A stretch of DNA of 64,000 nucleotides, taken from the NCBI RefSeq assembly GCF_014844075.1, contig NZ_CP062165.1, positions 6,448,001-6,512,000 on the forward strand. Direction: 5' to 3'. This DNA is from Paenibacillus sp. JNUCC-31. Its GTDB lineage: Bacteria; Bacillota; Bacilli; Paenibacillales; Paenibacillaceae. The notes beneath the pieces are model-generated. The model had not been told where the DNA came from. It saw only the letters and a list, made by a program, of their open reading frames with translations, and did no database searches. Shown in pieces: positions 8,927 through 17,240 of this stretch. How positions within the stretch are numbered: the stretch's first letter is position 1; every line of letters begins with the position of its first letter. A program made the position numbers and the translations under genes.

Positions 8927-8960
8927 ATAACGTCACTGGCTCAGGAGCTGGTGGCGTTAT
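8927..8960 (+). terminator. Hairpin after the LTA synthase gene
   Basis: ATAACG-TCAC pairs with GTG-CGTTAT around CTGGCTCAGGAGCTG and is followed by TTGTTT. The T tract is weak, so termination is probable rather than certain. Confidence 0.55.
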
Positions 8961-9082
8961 TTGTTTATTCATCGTACATCTTTACGTGTACTGAAAAGGA
9001 GATAACCTTTGAAACTGTAATTAATAATGTTACAATGGAAGGTGCAGCCAATAACGCAGGATGACGAAAGGAATGAATATAG

Positions 9083-10090
9083 ATGAAACTTAGTGTACTT
9101 GAACATGGACATATTAATGAAGGGCGGACGGTACAGGATACTCTTCAGGAGACTGTAACTCTCGCTAAACATGCAGATGAGCTGGGCTTCTCCCGCTTCT
9201 GGATGTCGGAGCATCACGGCAGCGGGGCACTGTCATTTTCCAGTCCGGAAGTTATGATAGCACACGTTGCAGCACATACAGATCGGATTCGGGTAGGTTC
9301 AGGTGGCGTGATGCTGCCTCATTACAGTGCATATAAAGTCGCCGAGAATTTCCGTTTGCTGGAGGCGCTGCACCCTGGACGGATTGACCTTGGAATTGGC
9401 AGAGCACCAGGTGGTATGCCAATTGCCAGCAGGGCTCTGAATGAAGGAAAGTCATCGAATGTGCAATTTTTCCCGCAGCAAATTGCCGATTTGGGTGGGT
9501 ATTTTCATGAACAGCTGCCGGAGGATCATCGGTTTGCTTCCCTGGTCGCGGGACCATCCGTACCCACCGTTCCGGAAGTTTGGCTGCTCGGTTCCAGTTC
9601 CGAAGGTGCGCGAATTGCGGCGGCACAAGGGACCGCTTATGCGTTTGCCCAATTTTTCGGAACGCCGGGTGGGGAGGAAGCGATGAAGCATTATCGCAGA
9701 CATTTCAAGCCATCCATCCTGAATGATAAACCTCATTCCATGATTGCGGTGTCGGCATTCTGTGCAGAGACCGAGGAGGCGGCCACTGAACTGGCTCGCA
9801 GCAATGAGTTATTCTTCCTGCGGCTTGGCCGGGGGCTGGAGCAGAACTCATTCCCATCCCTGGAAACGGTGAACAACTATCCATTTACGGCCATGGAGAT
9901 GGAACAGATCCGTCAACGCCGTTCTTTTTCCATCGTGGGTACACCGGATCAGGTGAAGGACAAAATTACGGCAATGGCTGAACGCTATGAAGCGGATGAA
10001 GTTATTATTGCATCAGCAATTCACTCCTTTGATGATCGTTTGCGTTCATTCAGTCTGATCGCGGAAGCCTTTGGTTTAAAGCAGGATTAA
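9083..10090 (+). CDS. Luciferase-like (LLM class) flavin-dependent oxidoreductase
   Basis: This 335-residue bacterial-luciferase-family monooxygenase has an (alpha/beta)8 barrel that uses reduced FMN supplied by a separate reductase. The conserved segments are HADELGFSRFWMSEHHG, the RIRVGSGGVMLPHYSAYKVAE loop (in short pieces RIRVGSGG and LPHYSAYKVAE), LHPGRIDLGIGRAPG and VWLLGSSSEGARIAA. The C-terminal VGTPDQVKDKITAMAERYEADE closes the barrel. This combination matches the YwcH/MsnO8-like subgroup, whose natural substrates are mostly unknown. An AAAGGA precedes ATG 9083. A flavin reductase-like gene lies far away at 47049 and need not be its partner. There is no operon partner upstream; the next gene begins about 100 bases downstream on the same strand. 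Confidence 0.87.
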   Translation: MKLSVLEHGHINEGRTVQDTLQETVTLAKHADELGFSRFWMSEHHGSGALSFSSPEVMIAHVAAHTDRIRVGSGGVMLPHYSAYKVAENFRLLEALHPGRIDLGIGRAPGGMPIASRALNEGKSSNVQFFPQQIADLGGYFHEQLPEDHRFASLVAGPSVPTVPEVWLLGSSSEGARIAAAQGTAYAFAQFFGTPGGEEAMKHYRRHFKPSILNDKPHSMIAVSAFCAETEEAATELARSNELFFLRLGRGLEQNSFPSLETVNNYPFTAMEMEQIRQRRSFSIVGTPDQVKDKITAMAERYEADEVIIASAIHSFDDRLRSFSLIAEAFGLKQD

Positions 10091-10188
10091 TCGATATTAA
10101 ACTGGAATTAGTATACTGAAATGGCTGGAGCCTTGCCTTGCAAGGTTCCGATTATACTCTTGCGTGATCAGGGAGAGGAGAGATTCAC

Positions 10189-10935
10189 ATCCGCAGATGT
10201 GTCATTAGTGATATTCATGGCTGTTACGACGAATTCAATGCTCTGCTTGAGCAGGCAGGATACGATCCGAAGCAAGACGAGCTGATTTTGTTAGGTGATT
10301 ATGTCGACCGCGGGCCGAAGAGCAAAGAGGTCGTGGAACAGATTATGCAGATGCATGAGCAGTACAACATTATTGTGATCAAAGGAAATCATGATGCGAT
10401 GATGGTCAACGCGCTGAACCATGATGTCGAGGAATATGACAAACACTGGATTCGTAATGGAGGCTTACAGACGCTGGCCAGCTATGTAGAGGTCTCTTTG
10501 GACGATGAGCAGTTGGACTGGGATGTTTATACTGAAGCCAAACAGTGGCTCCGCACACACTATGAGCATCATCTTCGTTTTTTGGGACAACTTCCTCTTG
10601 TATATGAAATTCCTGGTTATATCTTTGTACATGCCGGGATTAATCCGGATGTGGAGGATTGGCGGACCCAGTCAGAGCGTGACTTCATTTGGATTCGGGA
10701 GCCGTTCTATTCAAGACCAACTTCGCTCAAAGAGACGGTGGTATTTGGTCATACGCCAGTCAAAAATTTGCATCACGAGCCAGGTGTCTGGTTTGACCCA
10801 AGTGGGGACAAGATTGGTATCGATGGTGGATGTGCTTATGGTGCTCGATTGAACTTGCTGGAAATTAGCGAAGATGGAAGGCTTCAGGCCTTTTTTGTAA
10901 AAAGGGGAGAGACCCGCGAGGGTCCCGAGGTTTAA
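10189..10935 (+). CDS. PP2A-like serine/threonine phosphatase / metallophosphoesterase with an apparent ATC start
   Basis: This is a 248-residue metallophosphoesterase of the PPP (PrpE/ApaH-like) class. All family motifs are present in order: SDIHG near residue 7, GDYVDRG near 33, KGNHDAMM, FVHAGI and FGHTP. They bind two metal ions and hydrolyse phosphoesters, either phosphoproteins or dinucleotide polyphosphates. The frame is open only from 10168, just after TGA 10165, and contains no ATG, GTG or TTG until 10288, which lies inside the active site and would remove SDIHG. AGGAG at 10176-10180 lies exactly 8 bases before ATC 10189, giving an N-terminus reading M-R-R-C-V-I-S-D-I-H-G. ATT 10183 is the alternative, 2 bases from the Shine-Dalgarno. 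No in-frame stop or frameshift is seen. Confidence 0.8.
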   Translation: MRRCVISDIHGCYDEFNALLEQAGYDPKQDELILLGDYVDRGPKSKEVVEQIMQMHEQYNIIVIKGNHDAMMVNALNHDVEEYDKHWIRNGGLQTLASYVEVSLDDEQLDWDVYTEAKQWLRTHYEHHLRFLGQLPLVYEIPGYIFVHAGINPDVEDWRTQSERDFIWIREPFYSRPTSLKETVVFGHTPVKNLHHEPGVWFDPSGDKIGIDGGCAYGARLNLLEISEDGRLQAFFVKRGETREGPEV

Positions 10936-11153
10936 TCCACGCGGCGAATTTCAAATAAATCCCTTTAAACAAAAGTATAAATTAAATCCGATTGAAGCTC
11001 TAACCTTTTACTTTCTGGAGAATGTGGATTGGTTTACATACCGGCAATGGATCGAAGCTGGGGGAACAGCAGAATTGTGCATTCGTTTACGGAGTATAAA
11101 GGCAAGATCCTGACACCCTGACATGATATTGTAATTAATTCGCTGTAAAGGGA

Positions 11154-11182
11154 TTGGAATTAAGCCTTATTAACGCTATAAT
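11154..11182 (+). promoter_or_regulatory. Sigma-A promoter of the pyrophosphatase gene
   Basis: TTGGAA (11154-11159), a 17-base spacer and a perfect TATAAT (11177-11182) precede the ppaC start by about 70 bases. The remaining intergenic sequence 10936-11153 shows no gene or clear hairpin. Confidence 0.75.
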
Positions 11183-11249
11183 CAGTAAGGGTATGATTGA
11201 AATAGTACATTTTATTCATCTAAATCAGAATTGACGGAGGGCTATTAAT

Positions 11250-12182
11250 ATGGAAAAAGCATTAATCTTCGGTCACAAAAATCCCGATACGGATACGATT
11301 TGCTCGGCTATTGCCTATGCAGACTTGAAAACAAAATTGGGTCAGGACGTTGAAGCTGTTCGTCTCGGCGAAGTTAACGGCGAAACTCAATTTGCACTGG
11401 ACCAATTCAAAGTGGCAGCGCCACGTCTGATCAAAACAGCAGCCAACGAAGTGAACAAGGTCATTCTGGTTGACCACAACGAGCGTCAGCAAAGTGTCAG
11501 CGATATTGAGGACGTGACGGTTGTTGAAGTCATCGACCACCACCGGATCGCAAACTTTGAGACAAGCCAGCCGCTGTATTTCCGTGCAGAACCTGTTGGT
11601 TGTACAGCAACCATTTTGAATAAATTGTACAAAGAAAACGGCGTGGAAATCAGCGCACCGATTGCTGGTCTGATGCTGTCCGCGATTATCTCCGATTCCC
11701 TGTTGTTCAAATCTCCAACATGCACAGAGCAGGATGTAGCAGCAGCACGTGAACTGGCTGCCATTGCTGGTGTGGATGCAGACAGCTATGGTTTGGATAT
11801 GCTGAAAGCAGGCGCGGATTTGAGCCAGAAAACGATTGCTGAACTGATTTCCCTGGATGCGAAAGAATTCGCAATGGGCCAAGCGAAAGTGGAGATTGCA
11901 CAAGTGAACGCGGTTGACGTGAATGATGTACTTGTGAAGCAACCTGAGCTTGAAGCAGCGATTGAAGCGATCATTTCCAGCAAAGGTCTCGATCTGTTCG
12001 TATTTGTCGTAACCGACATCCTGAACAACGATTCCGTTGCACTGGCTTACGGTGCCTCCACCAAGGCTGTTGAAAAAGCATACAATGTGACATTGACCGA
12101 TAGCAGAGCGCTGCTCAAAGGTGTAGTATCCCGCAAATCGCAGATTGTTCCGGTTCTGACCGAAGCGTTCAACTCATTGTAG
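11250..12182 (+). CDS. ppaC: Manganese-dependent inorganic pyrophosphatase (family II)
   Basis: This 310-residue cytosolic enzyme hydrolyses pyrophosphate to two phosphates and so pulls biosynthetic reactions forward. It belongs to the DHH phosphoesterase superfamily. The N-domain carries [14 protein letters not shown] (metal-binding His and Asp), VDHNE, and the signature DHHRIANF at about residue 97. The C-terminal DHHA2 domain ends with [10 protein letters not shown], the substrate-binding SRKKQ-type motif. The length is typical (309-311). CGGAGGG sits at good spacing to ATG 11250, and a strong SigA promoter is present. Codon use is highly biased, consistent with strong expression. A hairpin follows and then an IF3 paralogue. 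Confidence 0.95.
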   Translation: MEKALIFGHKNPDTDTICSAIAYADLKTKLGQDVEAVRLGEVNGETQFALDQFKVAAPRLIKTAANEVNKVILVDHNERQQSVSDIEDVTVVEVIDHHRIANFETSQPLYFRAEPVGCTATILNKLYKENGVEISAPIAGLMLSAIISDSLLFKSPTCTEQDVAAARELAAIAGVDADSYGLDMLKAGADLSQKTIAELISLDAKEFAMGQAKVEIAQVNAVDVNDVLVKQPELEAAIEAIISSKGLDLFVFVVTDILNNDSVALAYGASTKAVEKAYNVTLTDSRALLKGVVSRKSQIVPVLTEAFNSL

Positions 12183-12246
12183 GATGCTGTAAACGGACGT
12201 ATAACCATTACGTTCGGATATACGATGAATATTCAGTGACAACATC

Positions 12247-12287
12247 AAGCCTGCTCTGATCTGTTTATAGGTCAGGACAGGCTTTTG
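12247..12287 (+). terminator. Hairpin between ppaC and the IF3-like gene
   Basis: AAGCCTG with an inner CTGA pairs with TCAG and CAGGCTT, ending in TTTTGTTG. It lies just before the ribosome binding site of the next gene, so it may act as terminator or as an attenuator for the IF3-like gene. Confidence 0.65.
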
Positions 12288-12309
12288 TTGTGAAGGAGGA
12301 GGACACACG

Positions 12310-12801
12310 ATGATCAAAAATGAAAAGATTAAGGCAACCGAGGTCGAGCTAACGGGTCTGAACGGTGAAGATCTGGGCATCATGTCCACACGTGAAGCAC
12401 TTGCTCTTGCCAAGAAGTACAAAGTGGATCTGGTATGCATGTCTCTGATGACCAGCCCGCCGCCATGTAAACTGATTGGAGCTGGAGCAGCCAGAGAGGA
12501 AAAGCAGCAAGAGAAGAAGAAGGCCGCAAAATCACCGGATAAACGTAAAGTGAAGGAGATTCGACTGAACCTCCAGATGGAAGATCATGACCGGGAGACG
12601 AAGCAATCTCAGGCAGAGCGTATTCTGACGAAGGGTGACTCGGTGAAGCTCGTCATTCAGGTGCATGGAGCCAAGGAAGGAACAGCGGGCAAGGAATGGG
12701 CAGAGCAGCTATGTAAATCTCTTGCTGAGTATGGCAGTAAAACGACCGGTATTCAGGTAAGCGGCAAACAGGTCGTTGTACAGCTGGACCCTATTGGATA
12801 A
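12310..12801 (+). CDS. Divergent translation initiation factor IF-3 paralogue
   Basis: This 163-residue protein has the two-domain IF3 layout. The N-domain is clear (MIKNEKIKATEVELTG, GEDLGIMSTREALALAKK, DLVCMS, PPPCKL). A Lys/Glu-rich linker follows, and the C-domain has KVKEIRLNLQMEDHDRETK and GDSVKLVIQVHG. Canonical IF3 has a MDYGKYKYE-type segment after PPVC and an FRGRE motif; here these read LIGAGAAREEK and VHGAKEG, and the last 50 residues barely resemble IF3. IF3 blocks 50S joining and rejects non-AUG/GUG/UUG starts, and the C-domain does most of this. This is therefore probably an accessory paralogue and not the sole infC, which normally sits with rpmI-rplT; neither is here. ATG 12310 follows a GGAGGAGG. 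Its substrate could be 30S subunits or another RNA. Confidence 0.8.
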   Translation: MIKNEKIKATEVELTGLNGEDLGIMSTREALALAKKYKVDLVCMSLMTSPPPCKLIGAGAAREEKQQEKKKAAKSPDKRKVKEIRLNLQMEDHDRETKQSQAERILTKGDSVKLVIQVHGAKEGTAGKEWAEQLCKSLAEYGSKTTGIQVSGKQVVVQLDPIG

Positions 12802-12824
12802 TAACATAACGATAGAACGAAATT

Positions 12825-12868
12825 AGCCCTGTGAAGCAACATTTATTTGCTGCTCTACGGGGCTTTTG
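12825..12868 (+). terminator. Terminator after the IF3-like gene
   Basis: AGCCC at 12825 pairs with GGGGCT near 12860 around an inner GCA/TGC stem, followed by TTTT. It lies about 25 bases past the stop codon and between convergent genes. Confidence 0.75.
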
Positions 12869-12924
12869 GCATCGAGACTGTTTAATGTATTTTCCAACTT
12901 TCGATCTGGGTCCACCTCACCGGT

Positions 12925-13752
12925 TCATGTCCGCAAATAGCGGCTGCCTCCAATACGTACATATAACTGTCCTGGCAAGACCGGAGTGGAAGAAGCAGTA
13001 TGTGTGTTGATGTTACTGTTCTTGGCGTAGCGGGAGAGATATAAAAAGTCTGGATAAATGACCGTATCCATTAAATAAGCCGATACGGTACTTCCGGGAA
13101 TGCGGTTCTGATTCAGTGAACGAATCATTTCTTCTCCGCTTGCAATGCCGATCCCATGTCCATAATATAAGTTCTCACGCAGCATTATGGTGTTTTCTCC
13201 TTGCCACTCTGGTGTTTCTGGTGATACGTCTGGATTTTTGAAGTATAATACATCTCCTGGGAGAGCAGAGTTGCTTCCATTCTTTTCCGTTAATCGCAAA
13301 TCGCTGTCATAATGCCAGTCATAGAGCAGCAGGTTGTAGAATAGTGAGTTGAAGTCATCCTCACGGATGCTCCCCAATACGCCACCATATAGCACGATTA
13401 CTGTAGCAGTGGCACATTCAAATGCATACAAATGACCGTTCTTCCAGATGTCCCGAATTCCATTTGCAGGGGTCACATCGGATCTTAATTCAAAGCCTCC
13501 TTCAGCATTTCGATTCCAAAAATCCGGATTACATCTGGATTTCTCGAATGAGGCAAAGCTGACCCCGCTTCGATCCAATGCTTCCGCTGCATCAACAAGC
13601 GATTTTCGCAAAGCCCATTCAAAGTGAAGATGATCCATGGATTGATACGTATAAACGGTTGAACCTGGTTGCAGCTGCTGCAACCAGTGCCATTCAAATG
13701 CAGACCAATCCGAGCTCACCAGTTCAATGGGCTGATTCGCAACAATGATCAT
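12925..13752 (-). CDS. tgl: Protein-glutamine gamma-glutamyltransferase (spore coat transglutaminase)
   Basis: This 275-residue spore-coat cross-linking enzyme forms epsilon-(gamma-glutamyl)lysine bonds between coat proteins such as GerQ. The catalytic Cys is in FECATATVIV (about residue 113), matching Cys116 of B. subtilis Tgl. Other family phrases are DWSAFEWHWL, NPDFWNRN, GGFEL, YGGVLGSI, DWHYDSDL, LPGDVLYFKNPDV, and the Glu/His-containing WQGENTIML and YYGHGIGI that complete the active site. It is about 30 residues longer than the B. subtilis protein, with the excess at the C-terminus. GGAGGTAA precedes ATG 13752. This gene is the best sign in the window that the host forms endospores. 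CATATACTA at 13819-13827 (minus strand) could be a mother-cell -10 element. Confidence 0.9.
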   Translation of the reverse strand: MIIVANQPIELVSSDWSAFEWHWLQQLQPGSTVYTYQSMDHLHFEWALRKSLVDAAEALDRSGVSFASFEKSRCNPDFWNRNAEGGFELRSDVTPANGIRDIWKNGHLYAFECATATVIVLYGGVLGSIREDDFNSLFYNLLLYDWHYDSDLRLTEKNGSNSALPGDVLYFKNPDVSPETPEWQGENTIMLRENLYYGHGIGIASGEEMIRSLNQNRIPGSTVSAYLMDTVIYPDFLYLSRYAKNSNINTHTASSTPVLPGQLYVRIGGSRYLRT

Positions 13753-13818
13753 AATCCATTACCTCCAGTACTATTTGGATGTTCAGCCTTGTTTAAAAGG
13801 GTATGCACGCGTATTCTG

Positions 13819-13827
13819 TAGTATATG
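13819..13827 (-). promoter_or_regulatory. Possible sporulation -10 element upstream of tgl
   Basis: On the minus strand this reads CATATACTA, fitting CATANNNTA of SigE/SigK promoters. A second CATACCCTT lies closer to the gene. No -35 with ideal spacing was found for either. Confidence 0.3.
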
Positions 13828-14037
13828 ACCCCAGTTGTGCGGTTTTGTTTATATTTGTTTATATACAAAAGGAGCAAGCATGGGCATACGGTAAAACGTG
13901 TCGATTATTGTCCGGAATTTCGCTGATATCGTTTATACCTCATCACATTTGGGGTAGTACTCTTATAGATGAAGTTATGTTCAGGTCGATCTGTTCATAC
14001 GGAATATATTCAGATTCCCGGTAAAGGAGGATATGCG

Positions 14038-16785
14038 GTGTCGAATTCACTTGCAGAGAATCGTTCTCTGTTCGAACAATTATACACACATGCACCGATC
14101 GGCATTGCTGTAGCGTCGCATGTGAGCGGACGTTGGCTTCAGCTTAACCCTGCATTTTGCGAGATGTTGGGGTCCAGTGAAGATGAATTAAAGGATTCTC
14201 CGATTGTACATATGATCTATGAGGAAGATCTGGACATGGAGGAATTTCGATCCGGGTTATTGGATATGACTAATGGGCTAAGTCTGATGTATGAAACCGA
14301 GTTGCGGCTTAAGCGCAAGGATGATTCTTTATTGTGGGCGACGGTAAGAGCCTGCATTGTTAGGGATGAGGTCAGCGGTGAGCCCCTTTACTTACTAGTA
14401 CAGGCAAAGGAAATTACGAAGCAGAAGGATGCTGAAAATCGACTGATTATCCAGCGTAAACAGCTGGAGGAGAGCAGCCAAATCTCCAGATTGCTGGCCG
14501 AATCTTCGCTTGACCTAATTGCCATACATCATGCTGATCCGGAGCGGACGTTCAAGTATGTATCTCCAGCCAGCAAAAGCATGTTGGGCTATGAGCCGGA
14601 AGAAATGATTGGTCAATCTGGCTTGTTCTGCATTTATCCCGACGATTTGCCTCTCGTTGAGGCTTACGTGGCTGGTCAAATTCAGGGTCTTGCTCCTGAT
14701 CGTATGAGCTATCGGCTCCAGCATAAGGACGGTTCTGTTGTGTGGGCGGATACCATCTCTCATTATGTTTATGACAAACAGGGGAATCTTCAGGAAATGA
14801 TCGCAGTGACACGTGATATTACAGCGAGCAAGCAGCAGCAGTTAAGTCTTCAGGAATATACTTCGTTGTTTGACTGTAACCCGCTGGGAGTGGCTTCACT
14901 CGATCTGGAGGGGAACTTGTTGAAGGCTAATGCAGGCCAGGAACAATTAACAGGTCATACCAAAGATGAGCTGCTTAGCAGGCCCTTTGATCACCTCATT
15001 GATCCGGTAGATCTGGATAAGACGAGGTATCATTTTGAACAAACCGTGAAGGGAAAGTCACAGAGCTATGAGATCGGACTGATTCACAAAGACGGACAGC
15101 GTATTGAAACGAGTGTCATTAATGTTCCGATTTTGCTTGAAGATCGAGTCGTCGGCGTTTATGGAATAACCAGTGATATTACAGAGTCGAAAAGATATGT
15201 AGAGGAAATTGAAAATCTCAGTTACGAAAGAGCGTTGATCCTTAATGCTATGTCAGAGGGGGTCATTGGCCTCGATCAAAATGGAAACGTGATATTTGCC
15301 AATCCCATTGCAGCGGAGATGATGAGTTTCTGCCCATCTGAAATAAATGGCAAGCCGCTTGATCAGATTATGTTACAAATGCAAAGCGAAGGTATTCCTT
15401 ATCCGTCGAATGGCAATCCAATTCTTCAAGCGGTACGTGAGGGGCGAACCCTGCCGCGATCAGAGTCCGTATTTTGGAGGCAGGATGGCTCCAGCTTTCT
15501 GGCGGAGTTCCAGTTGAAACCGATGATGGATCTGGGTCACAACCGTGGTGCTGTACTCGTTTTCCGCGATATGACATCAGTGAATGACATCATTCGTGCC
15601 AAGGAATTAGCAGAACATGCGGACCGAGCGAAATCCGAGTTCCTGGCGATTATGAGCCACGAGCTTCGTACACCTCTCAATGGTATTATGGGAATGGCAC
15701 ATTTGTTAAAGGAAACAGAGCTGGATGAGGAGCAGAATGGCTTCGCTGATATCATCATTGACAGTGGTGAATCACTGTTGTATATCCTGAACGAAATCCT
15801 GGATTTCAGCAAGATTGAGGCAGGGAAAATGGACCTGGAACGACAGCCCGTTGACATCCAAGCCGTTCTTGGCGGGGTCATGGAACTGTTTGCGCTTAAA
15901 GCTTCGGAAAAAAATATTGAACTATACTGCGAGATGTCAGAACAAATTCCTGAACGTGTAAGGGGCGATGAAACACGGATTCGCCAGATTCTTATAAATC
16001 TGGTGGGCAATGCTGTGAAATTCACGGAAAAGGGAAGCATTCAGGTTCAGGTAAACGTCGAACCTGCGGAGTCTTATGATGAGAATCACCTTATCATGTC
16101 ATTTTCGGTCAAAGATACGGGGATTGGCATTCCATTCAATAAGCAGCATCAACTGTTCCAGTCCTTTTCACAGCTTGACCCGGCTATTAATCGCAAATAC
16201 GGAGGCACAGGTCTGGGGCTCGCCATCAGCAAGAAATTGGTAGAACTCATGGGCGGTGCCATTGGTGTAGAAAGTGAGACTGGAGAAGGGGCAGATTTTC
16301 ACTTCACTCTGCTACTTGAACGATGGCAAGATGAATCCACTGATCCGATTGAGAAGGTTCCTGACAACGACCTGAATCTGGATCGAACAAGCCTGGCATC
16401 AGGCATCAAAATTCTTGTGGCGGAGGATCAGTCACTGAACAGTCATTTGCTTGAGGAAATGCTACGTAAACTTGGTGGTGTATGTGACATTGTGGAGAAC
16501 GGGGAAGAAGCGGTCAAAGCCGTGGAAAGGGAGACATACGATCTAATATTTATGGATATTAAAATGCCTATTATGGACGGGATAGAAGCAACAGGCGAAA
16601 TCAGGAAAACCCACCCTGAGATCCCCGTCATTGCTGCCATAACAGCCTTTGCAGGTCCGAATGACCGTGAAGCCTGTCTGAAATGCGGAATGCAGGATTT
16701 TATCAGCAAACCGTTCAGTTCCACGGAAATAAGTCGTGTACTCAACACCTGGGTCCCCTATATTCGATCCCATCATAATCCATGA
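14038..16785 (+). CDS. PAS-rich hybrid sensor histidine kinase with receiver domain
   Basis: This 915-residue cytosolic hybrid kinase has no membrane segment. Four PAS domains (about 10-135, 145-275, 280-400 and 405-520, each ending in a D-I/M-T-x-S/K type PAC motif) precede HisKA with SHELRTPLNGIMGM (phospho-His near 540). The HATPase has N box NLVGNAVKF, G1 VKDTGIGIP and G2 GGTGLGLAISKK. A C-terminal receiver begins at KILVAEDQSLNS, with phospho-acceptor Asp in FMDIKMP and Lys in ISKPF. There is no HPt domain, so phosphotransfer beyond the receiver needs a separate protein, or the receiver regulates the kinase. GTG 14038 lies 7 bases after AAGGAGG (14024-14030), far better than ATG 13969. 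No response-regulator gene is adjacent, so it is an orphan and its signal is unknown. Confidence 0.92.
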   Translation: MSNSLAENRSLFEQLYTHAPIGIAVASHVSGRWLQLNPAFCEMLGSSEDELKDSPIVHMIYEEDLDMEEFRSGLLDMTNGLSLMYETELRLKRKDDSLLWATVRACIVRDEVSGEPLYLLVQAKEITKQKDAENRLIIQRKQLEESSQISRLLAESSLDLIAIHHADPERTFKYVSPASKSMLGYEPEEMIGQSGLFCIYPDDLPLVEAYVAGQIQGLAPDRMSYRLQHKDGSVVWADTISHYVYDKQGNLQEMIAVTRDITASKQQQLSLQEYTSLFDCNPLGVASLDLEGNLLKANAGQEQLTGHTKDELLSRPFDHLIDPVDLDKTRYHFEQTVKGKSQSYEIGLIHKDGQRIETSVINVPILLEDRVVGVYGITSDITESKRYVEEIENLSYERALILNAMSEGVIGLDQNGNVIFANPIAAEMMSFCPSEINGKPLDQIMLQMQSEGIPYPSNGNPILQAVREGRTLPRSESVFWRQDGSSFLAEFQLKPMMDLGHNRGAVLVFRDMTSVNDIIRAKELAEHADRAKSEFLAIMSHELRTPLNGIMGMAHLLKETELDEEQNGFADIIIDSGESLLYILNEILDFSKIEAGKMDLERQPVDIQAVLGGVMELFALKASEKNIELYCEMSEQIPERVRGDETRIRQILINLVGNAVKFTEKGSIQVQVNVEPAESYDENHLIMSFSVKDTGIGIPFNKQHQLFQSFSQLDPAINRKYGGTGLGLAISKKLVELMGGAIGVESETGEGADFHFTLLLERWQDESTDPIEKVPDNDLNLDRTSLASGIKILVAEDQSLNSHLLEEMLRKLGGVCDIVENGEEAVKAVERETYDLIFMDIKMPIMDGIEATGEIRKTHPEIPVIAAITAFAGPNDREACLKCGMQDFISKPFSSTEISRVLNTWVPYIRSHHNP

Positions 16786-16813
16786 AAGATTTTATGCGCC
16801 AACGTATCAATAA

Positions 16814-16852
16814 AAAATAACCTGTCCATGGAATTCAGGGGCAGGTTATTTT
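16814..16852. terminator. Bidirectional terminator between convergent genes
   Basis: AAAATAACCTG pairs with CAGGTTATTTT, extended by CC/GG. A and T runs on both sides let it serve both the kinase gene and the minus-strand gene ending at 16885. Confidence 0.88.
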
Positions 16853-16884
16853 GACATACCATTCGTATTTGACCCTGACAGATG

Positions 16885-17097
16885 TCAGGACCATCCACCA
16901 ATTAACCCCGAAAGGGTTACACACTCGTCATCTTCCAGTTCTGCAATCAGAGTGAGTTCTTCGTTATCACTCGGGTCCACGGAAAATAGTTCCCGACGTC
17001 CGTCTTCATGCACAATAATGACCAGTTGATTACCGCTTTTTGTATCAAACTGGTACTTTACTCCGATACCAGGCAATGGGCATTCCCGGATATTCAT
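16885..17097 (-). CDS. Orphan N-terminal domain of a KhtT-like K+/H+ antiporter regulatory subunit
   Basis: This 70-residue protein starts MNIRECPLPGIGVKYQFDTK, with QLVIIVHEDGRRELF and a DDECVTLSGLIGGWS end. This matches the N-terminal ~70 residues of KhtT/YhaT-type regulatory subunits (MNIRE-x-x-LPGIGKK, LVIIIHDDGRRE), which are about 165 residues with a C-terminal RCK_C nucleotide-binding domain. Here the frame ends cleanly with TGA right after the N-domain, 30 bases before a terminator, and no RCK_C coding or khtU antiporter gene follows. AGAGGTGA precedes ATG 17097 at good spacing, so it looks expressed. It may be a stand-alone domain protein or a shortened remnant; conserved codon structure argues against recent decay. 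Confidence 0.7.
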   Translation of the reverse strand: MNIRECPLPGIGVKYQFDTKSGNQLVIIVHEDGRRELFSVDPSDNEELTLIAELEDDECVTLSGLIGGWS

Positions 17098-17240
17098 GAA
17101 ACCTGTCACCTCTTTAGCTTTTCCATAATTAAATTTAACCGTTCACACAGTACGGATGTATTCTACTATCCATTACACCATTTGGCAAGTCGGAAAAGAA
17201 AGAGCAGTTCTCTTATCCAAACTTGTTGAGCTGTGGATAG

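Noticed and set aside
11262..11942. Long minus-strand ORF (226 aa) antisense to ppaC
   Set aside because: It is a codon-bias shadow of a highly expressed gene: no ribosome binding site, no recognisable motif, and the sense gene is complete and well conserved.
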